From positions 212,327-276,326 of the forward strand of contig VYZB01000738.1 in assembly GCA_013397455.1 (NCBI GenBank): a stretch of DNA of 64,000 nucleotides. Direction: 5' to 3'. Both the position numbers and the translations under genes were made by a program. Below are positions 47,926-61,262 of this stretch, one piece after another. A model generated the notes under the pieces. It was not told the origin of the DNA, searched no databases, and saw nothing but the letters and a program-made list of their open reading frames with translations. The stretch comes from Crotophaga sulcirostris. Its lineage: Eukaryota > Chordata > Aves > Cuculiformes > Crotophagidae. The stretch's first letter is position 1, and each line of letters starts with the position of its first letter.

Positions 47926-48425
47926 CCAACCTTGTGATACTGTGTGAATTGTAGTCCATAATACAAGGAAGATACTGGCATCCTGGAGTGAGTCCAAGCA
48001 AAGGTCACCAAGTTGACAGAACAAAGCAGAAGCACGTTATGTGCAGGGGGAGAGGAAGAGCACTAGAAATGTTGAACCTGGAGAAGAGACTTGGAGGCAT
48101 TCATATAGTTTTCTATAACAACCTGGGACATGGTATGGGTCTGGTATTATCGAGAGCCAAGCTCTTCCCAGAGGTGTATAATAAAGCCCTAAGAAGTGGC
48201 AGACACAAATGCCAGTATGCAAAATGCCATTTAGGGATGAGAAACAATTCTTCATGAAGGCAACCAAAGACTGGAACCCAAGAAGTGGAGGAATAGCCAA
48301 CCCTGGAGATATTAGCAACTCAGCTGTGCACCCTGATCTATTCAGCCTCACTGTGAGTGTGTGGTTGGACCAGAGAATCTCCAAAGTCCCTTCCAGCCTC
48401 GTTTATTCCATGATTTTGCAAAGCT

Positions 48426-50595
48426 AAAGCAGCTTCTCCAAAGGTTGTCTGCACTCCCCTTGGCTCAGGTTCATGGATTAATTAAGATCCAGCTAAGTGC
48501 CAGTTTAATATGATCCATCCTTTCCAGCAATCTCAACTGCTCCATCATCAGAGATGTTTTCTGTGATCTGACATAATACTCCACTTCCAATTACTTTAAC
48601 ATTATTAGCTCTTCCTTTTGTGATTACTGGATTTTCTTTTAAGAAAATTAAGGAATTCTTTTATACATGTGAGGTAGATCTTAGCAGACAATTTTTTTTT
48701 TTGTTGCTCTGGGGTTTTGCAGAGGGGGCTCTGGTAAGGGTTTTGTTTGGGGGATTTTTTTTCTTTTTTTGGAAAGAATGTATTGTTTTTTTTATTTGGG
48801 TGCATATCAGTTTGAAACAAGACAACCTTCAAAGCACAGCAGTCCAAGCTGTATTTCCAGCTACAGCCTTCAATGCAAAGGATTACATTGCACTTACCCT
48901 AGGTAATCAAGAAGCCCAGCTTTCTGGAGCATAAGAATTAGTCTCAGGGATCAGATTCACCTACAGCAAATCTCCCTCCTGTTCTAGATCCATTATCTAA
49001 TTAGTTTTCAGCAATCAAGCATGGATGTAGAGAAATAAACCCCGCTGAAATTGCTAAAAAATAGGTTTTCTTCAAAGCTCCTTACTTTTAAAAACATTTA
49101 TTTTGTAGATAATATCTTTACAGTTGCCACATCAGTCTTCACAGACTGAGATGATGAATTTCAATCCCTTCAATATAAGATAAAATACAGTTGAGAAATG
49201 TTATTACTTTGCCAAGAGTCACCCTCACCATGCAAATAACAAGAGCATTTAAGAAGTTGAAGATCAATGCTCATGGTATCAGTAGAAGTTCAGAGAGTAG
49301 GGACTGAGCCACAAAAACCTGGTTACAGGATCGTGACCTCAGACTGGACAGACCTTACCATGGTTGGGCCCTCAGCTCTACACTAAGACATTGTTCACAA
49401 TCCTGAGTTATGAGATTTGCTTTCTGCTCAGGAAGAAACATAAGGATAGTCGTACACGAGTACAACATAATAAAACAAGATGATGGATGGCACGCAGAGC
49501 ATCTGTTAGGTTCTCTTGGTGAGCAGAAAGAGACAGGGACATGGTGGTGCCCATTGGCTCTTCCTTCCCCTACACATCCTGTTGTGTCCCATCAATCAGT
49601 TCTCCGAGTTCCTCAAGACAGCTGTGCTGTGACAGCTCCCCTGCGATGCTGCTAATCACAACCCACTGTGAAATTAAAGCACTCCTTCCATGAAAGGGAG
49701 AGGAGAAACCTGAACACAGAGGACTGGTTTTCTTTTGCAAAAAAAATTGTCTTTCCTAAAATAAAACCAAGGACTTAAGAAACTGGAGGCCATTTCCTCC
49801 ACAGATTCACATCCAGTTGTGTTCTACTGAAGTAAAGACTCTGATTCCACCTGTCTCTGCAACAGGCTCCAACAGAAACAGTTGCATGTAAGTGTTTTGG
49901 ACTGTGCACGGTCCAGCTCCAGCAACTGCTCAAAAATATCCCTAGAAGCTGGGAATAACGTTTCTGTTTCAGAGGGTATTTGTAGTGCCATAGCCAGGCA
50001 CTTCCTAAGAATATTGCTGTTTCAAAGATCCAGGGTTTTAAGCAACCCACACTGCCCTTTGCTCACATTTCTGGCAATATTGTGAAAAATAACTTTGCGT
50101 TTCCTCTCGAGATGAGCCTTGGAGTTTTATGTTCAAGCTGATCTGCATGTTTATGCCAGGAAACTGATAAACAGATGTGCTATTTATCACATCAGATGGA
50201 GGAGACAACATGACAAGATTGGAGCAGCTTGCCAAATTCAAACCTGGAATTGACACAACTAATTACATGAAAGGAACAAGGATCACAAGAACATACATGT
50301 ATCACAAGGATTAAGCGTGGGTTGAGCAGGGTGTTAACAGCCCTTTTGTCTTCTCATGAAGTCTGTCTAGCATGCGTGTCCCTTGATTTTGTGATCACGG
50401 ACACACAAGGTGGCTCCTCCACCTCTCATCTCTCATTCCAGGTCTGTTTCAATCTCTACGGAGGATGTAAAAGCTCAGGCACAGAAGTAGTTTTATAGAC
50501 AACCAGTTCAGGTTTTCTAGGCTGGTTAACTCGTATCCACCTGCTCCCCTTAAAACCCCCAAGCTTTGCTTCTTCACGTTCCTGTAAAGGGGGAT
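48426..50595. other. Nothing recognised
   Basis: Unique AT-rich sequence with T-runs near 48690 and 48760. Short frames have no recognisable domain. Confidence 0.55.
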
Positions 50596-51033
50596 GAACC
50601 TTTTGACCTTATTGCTCTTTAAAACTACCTGAAAGGAGGTTCACAGTATCACAAGGTTGGAAAGGACCTCTGAGATCATCGAGTCTAACCTATAGCCCAA
50701 CACTAACACCAACTCATATTGTTGTTGTAGCAAGGTGAGTGCTGCTCTCTTCAACCAAGTGACAAATGACAGCATAAGAGGACATTTCCTCAAGTTGCAC
50801 CAGGGGAGGTTTAGATTGGATATCAGGAACAATTTCTTTACCGAAAGAGTGTTGGAGCATTGAAACAGGCTGCCCAAGGCAGTGGTGGGGTCCTCATCCC
50901 TGGAGGTGTTAAAAAACTGTGTGGATGTGGCACTTTGGGACTTGTTTTAGTAGGCACAGTGGGGTTGGGCTGACAGTTGGACTGGATGATCTTAGAGGTC
51001 TTTTCTAACCTTAATGATTCTGTGACTCTATGA
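50596..51033 (+). mobile_element. CR1 LINE interrupted by another CR1 end
   Basis: The sense copy starts GACCTTATTGCTCTTTAAAAC, is cut at GAAAGGAGGT (50640), resumes at GTTGTAGCAAGGTGAG (about 50726) and ends near ATTCTGTGACTCTATGA. Confidence 0.88.
50641..50725 (-). mobile_element. CR1 3' end nested in a CR1
   Basis: TCACAGTATCACAAGGTTGG to CAACACTAACACCAACTCAT, about 85 bp, opposite orientation to its host copy. Confidence 0.9.
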
Positions 51034-53999
51034 AGAAAGAGACTGAGCAAAGCTGATTATGTGACCATCCATGAAAGCAAAACAGCTGACTGGACCGAGC
51101 AGCTTATGAACTTTTTCTTGTTGCACCAAAATCAGGACCTGAGGCAAGGCATGTCAAAAAGAGCTAAGAAAGTCACCATGAGTTTAGAAGATGTTTCAGT
51201 CAACAACTGAACCTGGACTTGGCAGCTAAAGGCTGTATCAGTATGAGTAGAGAAACTTACTGGAGGTTTCAGCAGCTGCAGGTATTGGAAGCTTTTTTTG
51301 CAGTTTTCATGCAAACCCACTCCCACCCTTCTTCCTCAGGACAGCACCCAACTCTGCAAATATACAGGCTCTTCCCTGCACACGCGTCCCAAGTTCAACA
51401 TGGGGCTACCCACACGTGCATCAAAACAACGACTTGCATCCTAGTGTTCTCATCCAGTCTAAAGCACAAATTAATTTCCTACACATCACCATTATTTCCC
51501 AGTTTTACATTTCCAAAAAAACTATTTTTTAAGATTATTAAACTTTTGATATGTGACATTTGCGTTTTTTTTCCAGTCTGGATCTCATTATTTTTGACCA
51601 TTTCTAAGTCCTTTATACAATTTCTCTTTCCTTACAGATGCCTGCAGTTCCTTCCAAATGATTATCAGTTGTGATTGTAATTAATGTGGATTTTGCACTC
51701 TTAAAATTATTTCAAAATATATTAAATCAGATACATCTACATTTCAACAGGAATAACCTTTCTCTCTCACTTTTTCAGTCAGTTGACCACTGAACCTGCG
51801 GACAGCTTTTATTCATCCAAAGTGACTTCTAAAACTCTTGGAAATAGTTTTACAAGCCAAATTATGCACTGTAAAAAATTTGATAAGCAATAGAAGCAGC
51901 CAAGTTTTTCTGTCATCATGTGCCCGTTTGGCCTTTTGACTACAATTCTTGTGCTGTACAGCTGTGTAGTTATTTGTGCCTTCACATTTCTTCCACTATG
52001 TTAGAACACATAGCATCTCAACTGGAGTGACTCTCTCCTTTTGGCATTGAGTAGTACAGAACAAAAAAAAAAAAATCAGAGATATATGATCACAGACTTC
52101 CTCCTTTGTTCATCCCAGTTAGCATCAGTTGCCTTTGGAGAGCAATGCAGTTGAGTTCTCAATACGTTCTCTGATACCCAACATACCAATGTGAACAGCA
52201 AAGTTGATCTGTGCACTTTCCAATTTTATCAATGATTCCTCCATGTGTTCATTATCAATTGACTTTTTAAATTTTGTTTAGTGACCTTCTTTCCTTACTT
52301 TAAATCCCATCCAAACTGCTTTCGTATAGTTTTCTTCCGTTTTATTTTTTTTAAGGTGCTCAATAACTCAACCAATTTTGAATCGTTGTCCCCCTTTTTA
52401 GTTTATGAATGATCCTACTTCTTCCACTACTTTTGCTCTACCCCCCAGATTTACATCCTCCCAGTTTTCCTTATTCTTGTTTTTAATTCATGTCAGCAGA
52501 ATTTTGACCTCTCATCAAGGGTAGCAATAGTCATACTGGTACCCTGGTCAAAGTCTAAATTTGGTGATTTCTGCAGTTTTTACTTGTCTACACTTTGAAC
52601 ACAGTACACTGTTCTTTCTTTTCCCCATCTATTGAACCTCAGTGCCCATTTCTCAGATGAGATGAGCCAGCAGGACTCACAGGAGCTCCCAAAATCTCTT
52701 TGATTAGTGCTTGCTGACCACCTGCTCCTTTTGGGCACTGTGCAGGAGCAGAAGGGACGATGTTTTTGCTCCATGGCCAACCGCATGACAACAGTGGTCC
52801 TTTCCTACATGTATTTTCTTTCCCAGATGTGCTGGGGGCCATTCTGGAAGAACAAAGTGTTGTGGTGGTGTGGCACAGTCAAGTGGCTCCACAACTGCTC
52901 AGCCTCAAACAAGGCTGGAGGGATCATGTGCAGCCAGGGAGCAGGAACAAGGATCAGCCAACACCTGGGAATTGTGGGACAAACACATCATAGTTGGGCG
53001 TAGTGTGGGTGCCTAATGTCTCTACTTGAGACAGTCTCTCCAGCCTTTCTTCAGGCTCACCAGAAAGATGTAGTGTCTTTTATGCTGAGTTCATCTCATC
53101 CTGAACTGGATGTCTCAGATGAACTCTACCCTGAAACTATCCTTTTTCTCCACTGTCTGGAAAAGATGCTCAAGGGGATGAACACAGACAGTGACAGTGA
53201 GGTGGTTTCCTAAGATGTGCATCATTCCTTTTTATCCTGGCTCTGAATTACCAGAAATGAATACATGTATTGCTAACAGGTAGCAGAATCTCCTTGGCCA
53301 ACCCTTGAAAGAACAATTTAAAAGACTTTTTTTAAAAAAAAAAAATTGGATGGAAAAGAATTACCAGAATGAAAACCTCAAATACTGGAGGGGGGTGGGG
53401 GGTGTGGTGAAGAGTTAAAGTGTGCCATATTTTCTTCCTAGGTCGACCCTTCAAACAGCATTCCTTTGATATTTTTGAGAGATGAGAAGGTAAAAAAGCT
53501 ATTTTAAATAAAACGAAAAATTTTCCTTCACCTCAATTTTCTCTTTCAAAGCGGTTGAAAGAATGTTCGTAAAAGGAAAAAAAAATCATATTGAAACATT
53601 CAAAACTTCATGAACAGAAGGGTTTGGGTCTTTTAAAGGGCTCAACTTTTGAACACGGCATTAAAAAACACAGATAAAAAAGACACCTCCTGTGTCTCCT
53701 CTACTTGAGCTGCAGCTTGAGATACAGATGTCCATTGCTATAGAAGAGAACATGTTTGTTAGTCTGATTCTGCTTTGCGCGAGACTCACCATCTTCTGAT
53801 ACCTTCCCTCCACACCTTTTCCAAATTCCGAATTTCCAAATTCCCTTCCACATCCTCGTTCTCTCTCCTGTTGTGCTCTCTGTGACGCCAGCCTGTAACA
53901 TCATTCTCCCCATTCATGGTAGCAGGCGAAACACTCCACTGCCAGGTCCTTCATATCCTTCCCCTGAGCTCTTTCCCAGCTGTGGGTCTGACAACACTT
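51034..53999. other. Nothing recognised
   Basis: Mostly AT-rich unique sequence. The frames in 52580-53213 on both strands show no domain or splice context that would support an exon. Confidence 0.5.
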
Positions 54000-54480
54000 A
54001 TCATGGTTAAAAAAACACCTCCTTATCTTTCACCACAAACTCTTCACTCCCCGAGTCCTCCTTGCTGCAAATAACCTGCATTCGTGTGACGCTCAAACTC
54101 AAAATCTCCGCGTCGTGTTCAACACCTTCATCTCCTTCACACCAAGCACTCGCATCTGGATTGTTGCCAAATCCTAGGTTCTTGACTGCAACCTCTCCAA
54201 AATCTCCTGCCACCCCTTCCTGCTAAAACACCTATCTGTTTCTGAGTTAGCTTATCTCAACCTTTATAAGCTCTAGCAGCTTTCACAATAGTTTGCAAGG
54301 CCTATTTAAAGTCCTGCCTATCAAATTCTTCCCTTCTGCAATCTAGTGGTTTCCCTGTTTTTCTACATTTTCACATTTGCTTTTACCATCCTCAGTAGCT
54401 CTGAAGATCTTCACCTCCTTTCTTGCTCCTGCCTCTCCTGAAGGTTGCCAGGGTTGGCCAATTCAGCTCACACCTTGTAA
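54000..54480 (+). mobile_element. Ancient LINE reverse-transcriptase relic (CR1/L3- or L2-like)
   Basis: The stretch around 54070-54230 (for instance GTTGCCAAATCCTAG and GCAACCTCTCCAAAATCTCC) resembles the conserved late reverse-transcriptase part of old vertebrate CR1/L3/L2-clade LINEs. It is heavily mutated, with no usable frame. Ends are approximate. The identification is from recalled consensus sequence, so moderate confidence. Confidence 0.45.
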
Positions 54481-55939
54481 TCCATGGAGCAGAAAGCATT
54501 CAGGTAAGAGGTGCCATGTGAAAGCGTAGGGAGAGATGTCGTCGTCCTTGCTGCTGTACATCTCCCTTCCCTGGCTTCATACCCACCCTAAAAACACAGA
54601 TCTTCTAAAACTCGTAGGAGTTAATGCAAAGCTTATATAACATCGCAGTCATCACTCAGCTCTTCATCACCACCATTTCCCAGCCTACATCTGATCCTGA
54701 CCTGGATTCAGATGTGGACGCTGTCCCATTTGTCCTGTCTCTCACTCAAAGGCAGATGTGATAAGGAACAGCAAGATAATTTATTAAGAGGCTTTGCATG
54801 CCTTTGAGGAAGCTTAAAGCGATAGCGTGTTGAAATGGGGAGATGAATCCCCAACAGAGATGGAATAGGTCTGGAAAAGTACTGCCAAATATACCTAGGA
54901 TTATTTATTCTGTTTGTTTTTTTTTTTTTTTAATGGATTGGCCAAGTGCCACGTTTTCCCAACTTTGCTGTTCACTTTACCTGAACTTTAATGGCAAGGG
55001 CATCTGCCAAATGTGCTTATGGGCTTGCTGAGGTGTTCACGGAGGGCAAGTCAGAACCTCCTCCCTGCAAGACCTCATGGCCAGATCCCAGTGACACGAG
55101 ATTGGCTTGTGCAGTCAAGAAACAAGGATGACACCAGGTGACTAAGCCCGGTCAGCTAATGCAGAAAGAATGCAAATATGAAGAAATCAAGCCACTGAGC
55201 AAAAAGAAACCTGTGAGCAGTTTGTGTGGGATAATTCCAAATAAACTTTGATGCAACAGTGAACGTTCCCCCTAGTGGCACAACACGCCCCCCCTTCCCC
55301 CTCGATTATAATTTATGGAACCAACTGTAGTGGCTGTCAGTTGCCTCATGTTTAGGGTATATCTCATTATTCTTAGGTGCATTTTTAGTACCAAAAGTTA
55401 CTGTAAATATATTTCTTCCTAGTAACTCTAGATGAAATATTCTAAGTTTACAGCTCCGCAGGTTATTTTTATTGCCTGCCAGAGCCTTATTGCCTTCTGG
55501 GCTCCAAGAGGCGCACCCTGTGCTTCTGTTCTGTCACTCCCAGTGCCACCCAGTAGGTAACTGGCACCTGCATGTACATCTCCATAAAGCAGAAAAGAAT
55601 CCAGTTCTTCCTCTCACAGCTTTACTGACTACGCCAGGCTAACAAAGTCTAAAAAATGTGTGTTTAAGGAGCAGAACTGGCACAATGTGGCTCTGGGATG
55701 TGCATCAGGTCGGTTGTGTAAGCAGGTATCATTTCCACGGATTCATTGCTCCTTTGGATTATAGCAGTGCTTCAAGGCTTCTGCTGGGATGGCTGATGGT
55801 AAATGCACGCGTTAGGACATCCACACTGTCAGCCAGCACAGGCCCAGGCTTGCTCATCACCATGCTGTGATCAGGCATGTGTGCACAAAGAGGTCACCTC
55901 TGCTCTCCGGGTGCCGTAACGCAAGCCAACCTCTCTTTC
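54481..55939. other. Nothing recognised
   Basis: Unique sequence with a T-run of about 16 at 54916-54931. Confidence 0.5.
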
Positions 55940-56262
55940 ACAGTATCACAGTATTACAAGTTTGGAAAGGACCTTTGAGATCATCGAGTCCAACCTATAA
56001 CCCAACACTAACACCAACTCATCATCTAAACCATGGCACTGAGTGCCTCATCCAAGCTCCCCTTAAACACCTCCAGGGTTGGCGATTCCACCACCTCCCT
56101 GGGCAGCGCATTCCAATGGCCAATCACCCTTTCAGGGAAGAACTTTTTCCTAACATCAAGCCTAAACTTTCCCTGACGAAGCTTGAGTCCACGTCCTCTA
56201 GTTCTGTCACTGGTCACCTGGTAGAAGAGACCAACCCCTACCTAACTGTTGCCTCTTTGCTG
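55940..56262 (-). mobile_element. CR1 LINE, 0.32-kb fragment of the CACAGTAT-ended type
   Basis: CACAGTATCACAGTATTACAA, then CCTCCCTGGGCAGCGCATTCC and GTCACTGGTCACCTGGTAG. The minus strand reads the CR1 tail peptide [17 protein letters not shown]. Confidence 0.92.
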
Positions 56263-59200
56263 GGCAACATCCAGGTGGTCCTGCATTTGCCATCACCAGA
56301 TACCCATGATGGGCTCCTTCCAGGCATCTTGTAGATGCCAAGCCCCAGCTGAAGCTCAGCACACAGCACAAAGGGTGGATAGAAAGCCGACAGCTTGGGG
56401 AGCCTGCAGTGCTTAAGGTCTCTCTAGAGTCATATAGAAACAAACCTAAGTGATCGACACAGTTCCCAGAGCATCAGGGAGAAGAGGAAGACACTCAAAG
56501 AGCCTAAAAGGGAAACTGAGGTACTGGCAGAGCAAGTGACTTGCCCAGTACCACTGGGCCAGGGCTAGGAACGCAGCCTTTGTCTCCTTGGTCCCAATTC
56601 AGTGGTTTGCACTACCTCATTAAAGCAAAGAGAAAAAGGCAAAGCCAATTTCTGACAAAAGTGCATTGCTTCTGGGTGAGCAGCTCTGAAAAATCATGCA
56701 AGGATTTGCATTGCCATCTCAGTAGCCCACTTCTCCTGCAAAGCCTTTAAGTACACACAGGACTCCTTTCATGCAACCCAGGGTGCCAACGCCAGTGGAA
56801 ACACCTAGGAAATTCAGGCAACAAACTGAGCCTTCCTCCTCCTGCTTATGGAAGTGAAGGGATACCTTGGAGAGCCACAAGCCTGCAGGATTCCAACAAT
56901 TTTGAGAGGTTTTGAAAAAAAAAAAAAAAAGCAACAAAACGATTGGGAGTTGGTTAGATGAAAGAGGGAGAATAAAAATATTGAAAATGCTAAATATACA
57001 TCTCTTGGCCAACTAATGCTCAAGGGAAAATAGAGGAGCTGGCAGGCAGGAGGGAGCTGAGAGCCAAGGAAGAAGTAGGATCTCCACTGTTAAGAGCTCT
57101 CACCCTTGTAAGTGAACAACGGGGAACGACTGCGTGCTGCAAGCCAGGAGATAAGTTAGGCTTAGGGGAAGCTGCTGAGTGTAGGCACTACACAAACAGA
57201 TGAAATCGAGTCCTCTCTGAAGCAGCATTTTTGGCACTAGCTGGACCTGGGTCTTGATTTTTCTCCTGGGTTTTTCATTCTCTGTGTGGTTAAAACATTA
57301 AGATGCTAATTCTGCCCAGGTGTACAGTGGAACTGCTTAATATAGAGCAAGAGGGTATAAATAGATGTGATGGGATAAAACTGAGAAAAGGGCAAGCAAG
57401 GTCCTTTAGAGTGGAATAATCTCAAATGAAGTAGTGGAAGCCCCTTCTCAAAGGTTATTTAAAATTAAACTGGGGTGGTGGTTGAAATAAGTTGGATTTC
57501 TTTTTTTTTTTTTAAGGGAGAGTAGACTTTGTATTGTGAAAGGAAGAGATGAAGACATCCATTCTTTATCTCTCCAAACTGATTTTTAATTAGATTTAAA
57601 CCACCTAAGCTGTATAAGTGACATATTACACTTGACTGTGTAGCTTGTCACTCTTTTACATTAATGGGCACAAATTAATAGTAGCAACAATTGATAGCAA
57701 TAAAAGTCACCTATTGGTCAGTGATTCATGTTTCTCCAAGGCACAGTAAGAAGACAGCCATGATTACAAGGAAACCAATTAAAGAGATGAGTAAAAAAAA
57801 AAACCAACTATTAAAGCTCCAAAAGAGAGCCAAGGGAGATTCACAGAAGCAGGGGAAAAAAAACAACCAAGAGATAGAAACATTCTCTTCTGCTCTCAGT
57901 TGCTGTAAGGAGCAATTTGAAGGAGTACAAGGCTTAGAAGAAAAATACCAATCAATCACCATCATAACCAATAACTCACAGTGATTATAGACAGGTCAAG
58001 AAGCTACTGTGGCTTCAGATTTTCAAAAGTAAATACAAATCTTGGTCCCTAACCTACAGGAACAGTTACAGAGACGCAGAAATTCCCAGATCATGAATAA
58101 AGCCACCAGGCAATATTCTTCCATAAGAGACAGATCTGTGACCTCCTGGTAAGTTTATATCAGTACCCTTCTCCCCTTCTGTGTTAATCCAGCCCCTCCA
58201 GAGATGCTGTCCTGACATTATGAGTTTCCTAACATGATGTATAAAGACCATAAATGAAAGGCCAGGAGCTCCGAGATGAAGTTCAGTGCCCCACACTATT
58301 CAAGGGGTCAGATCTGATGATCCAAATGACCCTTATGTCATCAACTCCATGAACCTCCCTTCAGCCCAAGAATGAATTCATTTTTTAAACAGTAATTCAC
58401 TGAAGAACTGTCAAGGGTTAATGACCCGAGGCTTGTATTAGCCCAAAAAATTCAAGCACCCCCTTTCAGCTTGTATTTAGAGAGACTGAGGGGTTGCCAA
58501 CAACAAGAAAAAAAAAAAAAAAAGAAAGTCAGAAAGAAAAAAGCGCCTTGTGAGCTATTCAGAACTTACAAAGAAAATCAGAATGGAAATTCTAGTTTAG
58601 ACATTGGGTTTTTGGTGAAAGTCACCATCTCCCCCATGAGGGACCCACATTGGACCAGCCTGGCTCCCTGCCTGGGCAGCTCTACTTAAAAGAGCCAGGA
58701 GTCCCCTCTGCATGCACAGGAGCACGTGTCTTCTTATGGGCTTGATCCACTCAATCCCCTGCTGTCCCTGAACAGCAGCAGAGACTTTAAGTGGCTGCGG
58801 AGTCGTATCAGGAAAACTGGGATCCAGTTCTGGTCAGGAAGGAGACCTACTTGTTTGGGAAATGCCTCAGTAAGGATGGACCCAGAGCCCACTGCAAAGC
58901 CTCCCAGGAAAACACAAACCCAATCTTTGGGCATCTTCCAGGGATAACATCTGCATTGTTCAACAGAGCAAAATACAGCCACCAGTTATGGCTTGATCAC
59001 ATCAGGAACCTTCTCCCACATTGATCACGAGCACCTTTTTCCCCTACATGAACATCAACCACACCTCACTTTCCTACTAAGAAAAAAGAACAGAGCTACT
59101 GAGAAAAGGCAATCAATACTAACATCAGACCTCCTGCTGGTGCCTGCTGTCCATGGCTCCAGTGTCTCCCTTGTTGCTCCTTTTCCCTGTACTGATTCAC

Positions 59201-60084
59201 AAGTGCACAGAAGGGCAGAGGCAGACTCAACTCACCACAGTGAAGGTAATCCAGGTACATCGCTTTGCTCGAGTCAATAATCCATCCCAGGTCAGGCCTC
59301 CCTTGAGCACTCAACAGCAGAGATGAGAAGCCAGGCAGAGAAATCTCCCTGGTTTATGTTTCTCAGCCCTACAAATGAAAGACAGAAGAGTTCTGCTGGC
59401 TCGTTGTCTACACAGGGGCACGAGCCCCACCTCCCTTCCGAAAGCTTTACATCTCTCCCCTTCTTGCAGCTTTCCCCTCCACTGTGCACTCCAGTGCTCA
59501 ACCACTTCAGGTAAAAAAAACAAATGAGGTCTTCTGCCTAGGGTAGTCAGTTGGAATGGGATTAGGAGCAGCAGAAAGGAGCTTACAGCTAGGCACCATC
59601 TGCAGTGACGATAATTAACTAATGAGGTTTTAAAGATGTTGGGTTTTTTTCTTGTTCGTCATAGGGATCTGATGCCTGAGAAATTTGCATCACTCTCTGC
59701 ATCGTGGTCTCTGCTGCTTGACAAACCTGACCCCATGCCTCTTTCTCCTCTGTGCACACCTATTTCATAAGCTTGTCATAAGCCTGAATGATGGGGAAAA
59801 GCCTTTTCTGATGACAAATCCCATGTTTTAAGTCTCCAGCCTGTGATGTGCAGCCAATAAATCAGATTAAATGATTGCAAAGAACCCTCATGAATGCCAG
59901 AAAGGAAAACCTAGAATCCAGGTTTCATATATTCCACCAGGGGATACTAAAGGGCATCTATAAATGATAAGGAATAACAAAAATCACAGCGCCAGAGAGG
60001 CAAGGGGAAACATTATTCCTCCAGTGGGAAAAGAGGCATCTTCAGATTTTGGTATTTTTTCCACAGTCAGGCCAGGTGCAGATC
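56263..60084. other. Nothing recognised
   Basis: About 3.8 kb of unique sequence with A- or T-runs at 56919-56934, 57500-57513 and 58506-58523. I could not recognise exons of any gene, including the neighbours of RP1L1 known from other vertebrates. Confidence 0.5.
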
Positions 60085-60248
60085 ATAGAATAAGAGTGGT
60101 TTGGGTTGGAAGGGACCTTAAAACCCATTCAGTTCCAACCCCCTGCCATGGGCAGGGACACCTCCCATTGGATCAGGGGGCTCCAAGCCCCATCCAACCT
60201 GGCCTTCAACACCTCCAGGGATGGGGCAGCCACCACTGCTCTGGGCAA
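60085..60248 (-). mobile_element. CR1 LINE, short 3' fragment
   Basis: ATCATAGAATAAGAGTGGTTTG to CCACCACTGCTCTGGGC, then breaks off. Confidence 0.92.
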
Positions 60249-60818
60249 ACATCCTGATGTCTAGTGCAATTCCTTCACTGCAGACCATGTTTTCTTAAAG
60301 AAAAACATTGCCTGGCCAGCAAAGCTGGTGTGCTCTGCAGTCCTGTTAATAATCATTTACCCCAAAACTTTCCAGCTTACGTTGACGCTCCATTCCCACT
60401 TCCTCACCTGGGTTTCCTTTGGGTTTGACCAAGAGCACATGGAGATGATGGTGCATGGCTGAGTGTCAGCCTACACCTTGTACCTAAACACAGCATGGGT
60501 GGAAACTATCTGACCAAATACAGGTGTTTGCACTACAGACTCCTCACGTGTTACAGCTGATGTCAAAAACAGGTCAGCTGATTCACCCTCAGGAGTGCAG
60601 TGTGGCACAACTATCATCCAATAACCTCTACAATCATTTTGGTGGTAATTGGGAATCCTACCTGCAGATATGGCTTCTGTTAGCTTTTACCAACAAAAGC
60701 TTTGGTAATGCCTATCTTTTTCTCCCAAGTGTGAAGTACACCTTTAACAAGGTCAGATGGCTTCTCAGTCCACCTTAGATGCAGATCAGCTTCAGCTCAG
60801 CAGTGTGAGAGCCAGTAA
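60249..60818. other. Nothing recognised
   Basis: Unique sequence between two CR1 copies of the same orientation. Confidence 0.5.
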
Positions 60819-61262
60819 ATCATAGAATGGTTTGGGTTGGAAGGAGCTTAAAGCCCATCCAGTTCCAACCCTCTGTCATGGGCAGGGACACCTCCCACTG
60901 GATCAGGGGGCTCCAAGCCCCATCCAACCTGGCCTTCAACACCTCCAGGGATGGGGCAGCCACCACTNCTCTGGGAAACCTGGGCCAGGGCCTCCCCACC
61001 CTCACAAAAAAACATTTCTCCCTAAGATCTCATTTCAATCTTCCATCTTGCAGTTTAAAACCATTCCCCCTTGTCCTGTCCCTGTACTCACTGATCAAGA
61101 GTGATCTCCCCAGCTTTCCTGTAGCCCCTTTCAGTACTGGAGGCTGCTCTAAGGTCTCCCCACAGCCTTCTCCTCTCCAGGCTGAACAACCCCAACTGCC
61201 TCAGCCTGTCCTCACATGGGAGGTGCTCCAGCCCTCTGGCCCTCCTTTGGGCTTGCTCATCT
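60819..61262 (-). mobile_element. CR1 LINE, 0.44-kb 3' fragment
   Basis: ATCATAGAATGGTTTGGG to CTCCTTTGGGCTTGCTCATC. The only undetermined base of the window (N at 60968) lies in it. Close in sequence to the copies at 60085 and 5130. Confidence 0.93.

Larger units (their letters stand above)
47250..48425 (+). mobile_element. Old CR1 LINE split by later CR1 insertions
   Basis: Left part 47250-47580 carries degraded CR1 ORF sequence (GTGGGGGTCCTTGTGGACAAG). Right part 47946-48425 continues with the end of the ORF and the 3' UTR, ending CCTCGTTTATTCCATGATTT. Between them lie two younger CR1 pieces in opposite orientations. Confidence 0.7.
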
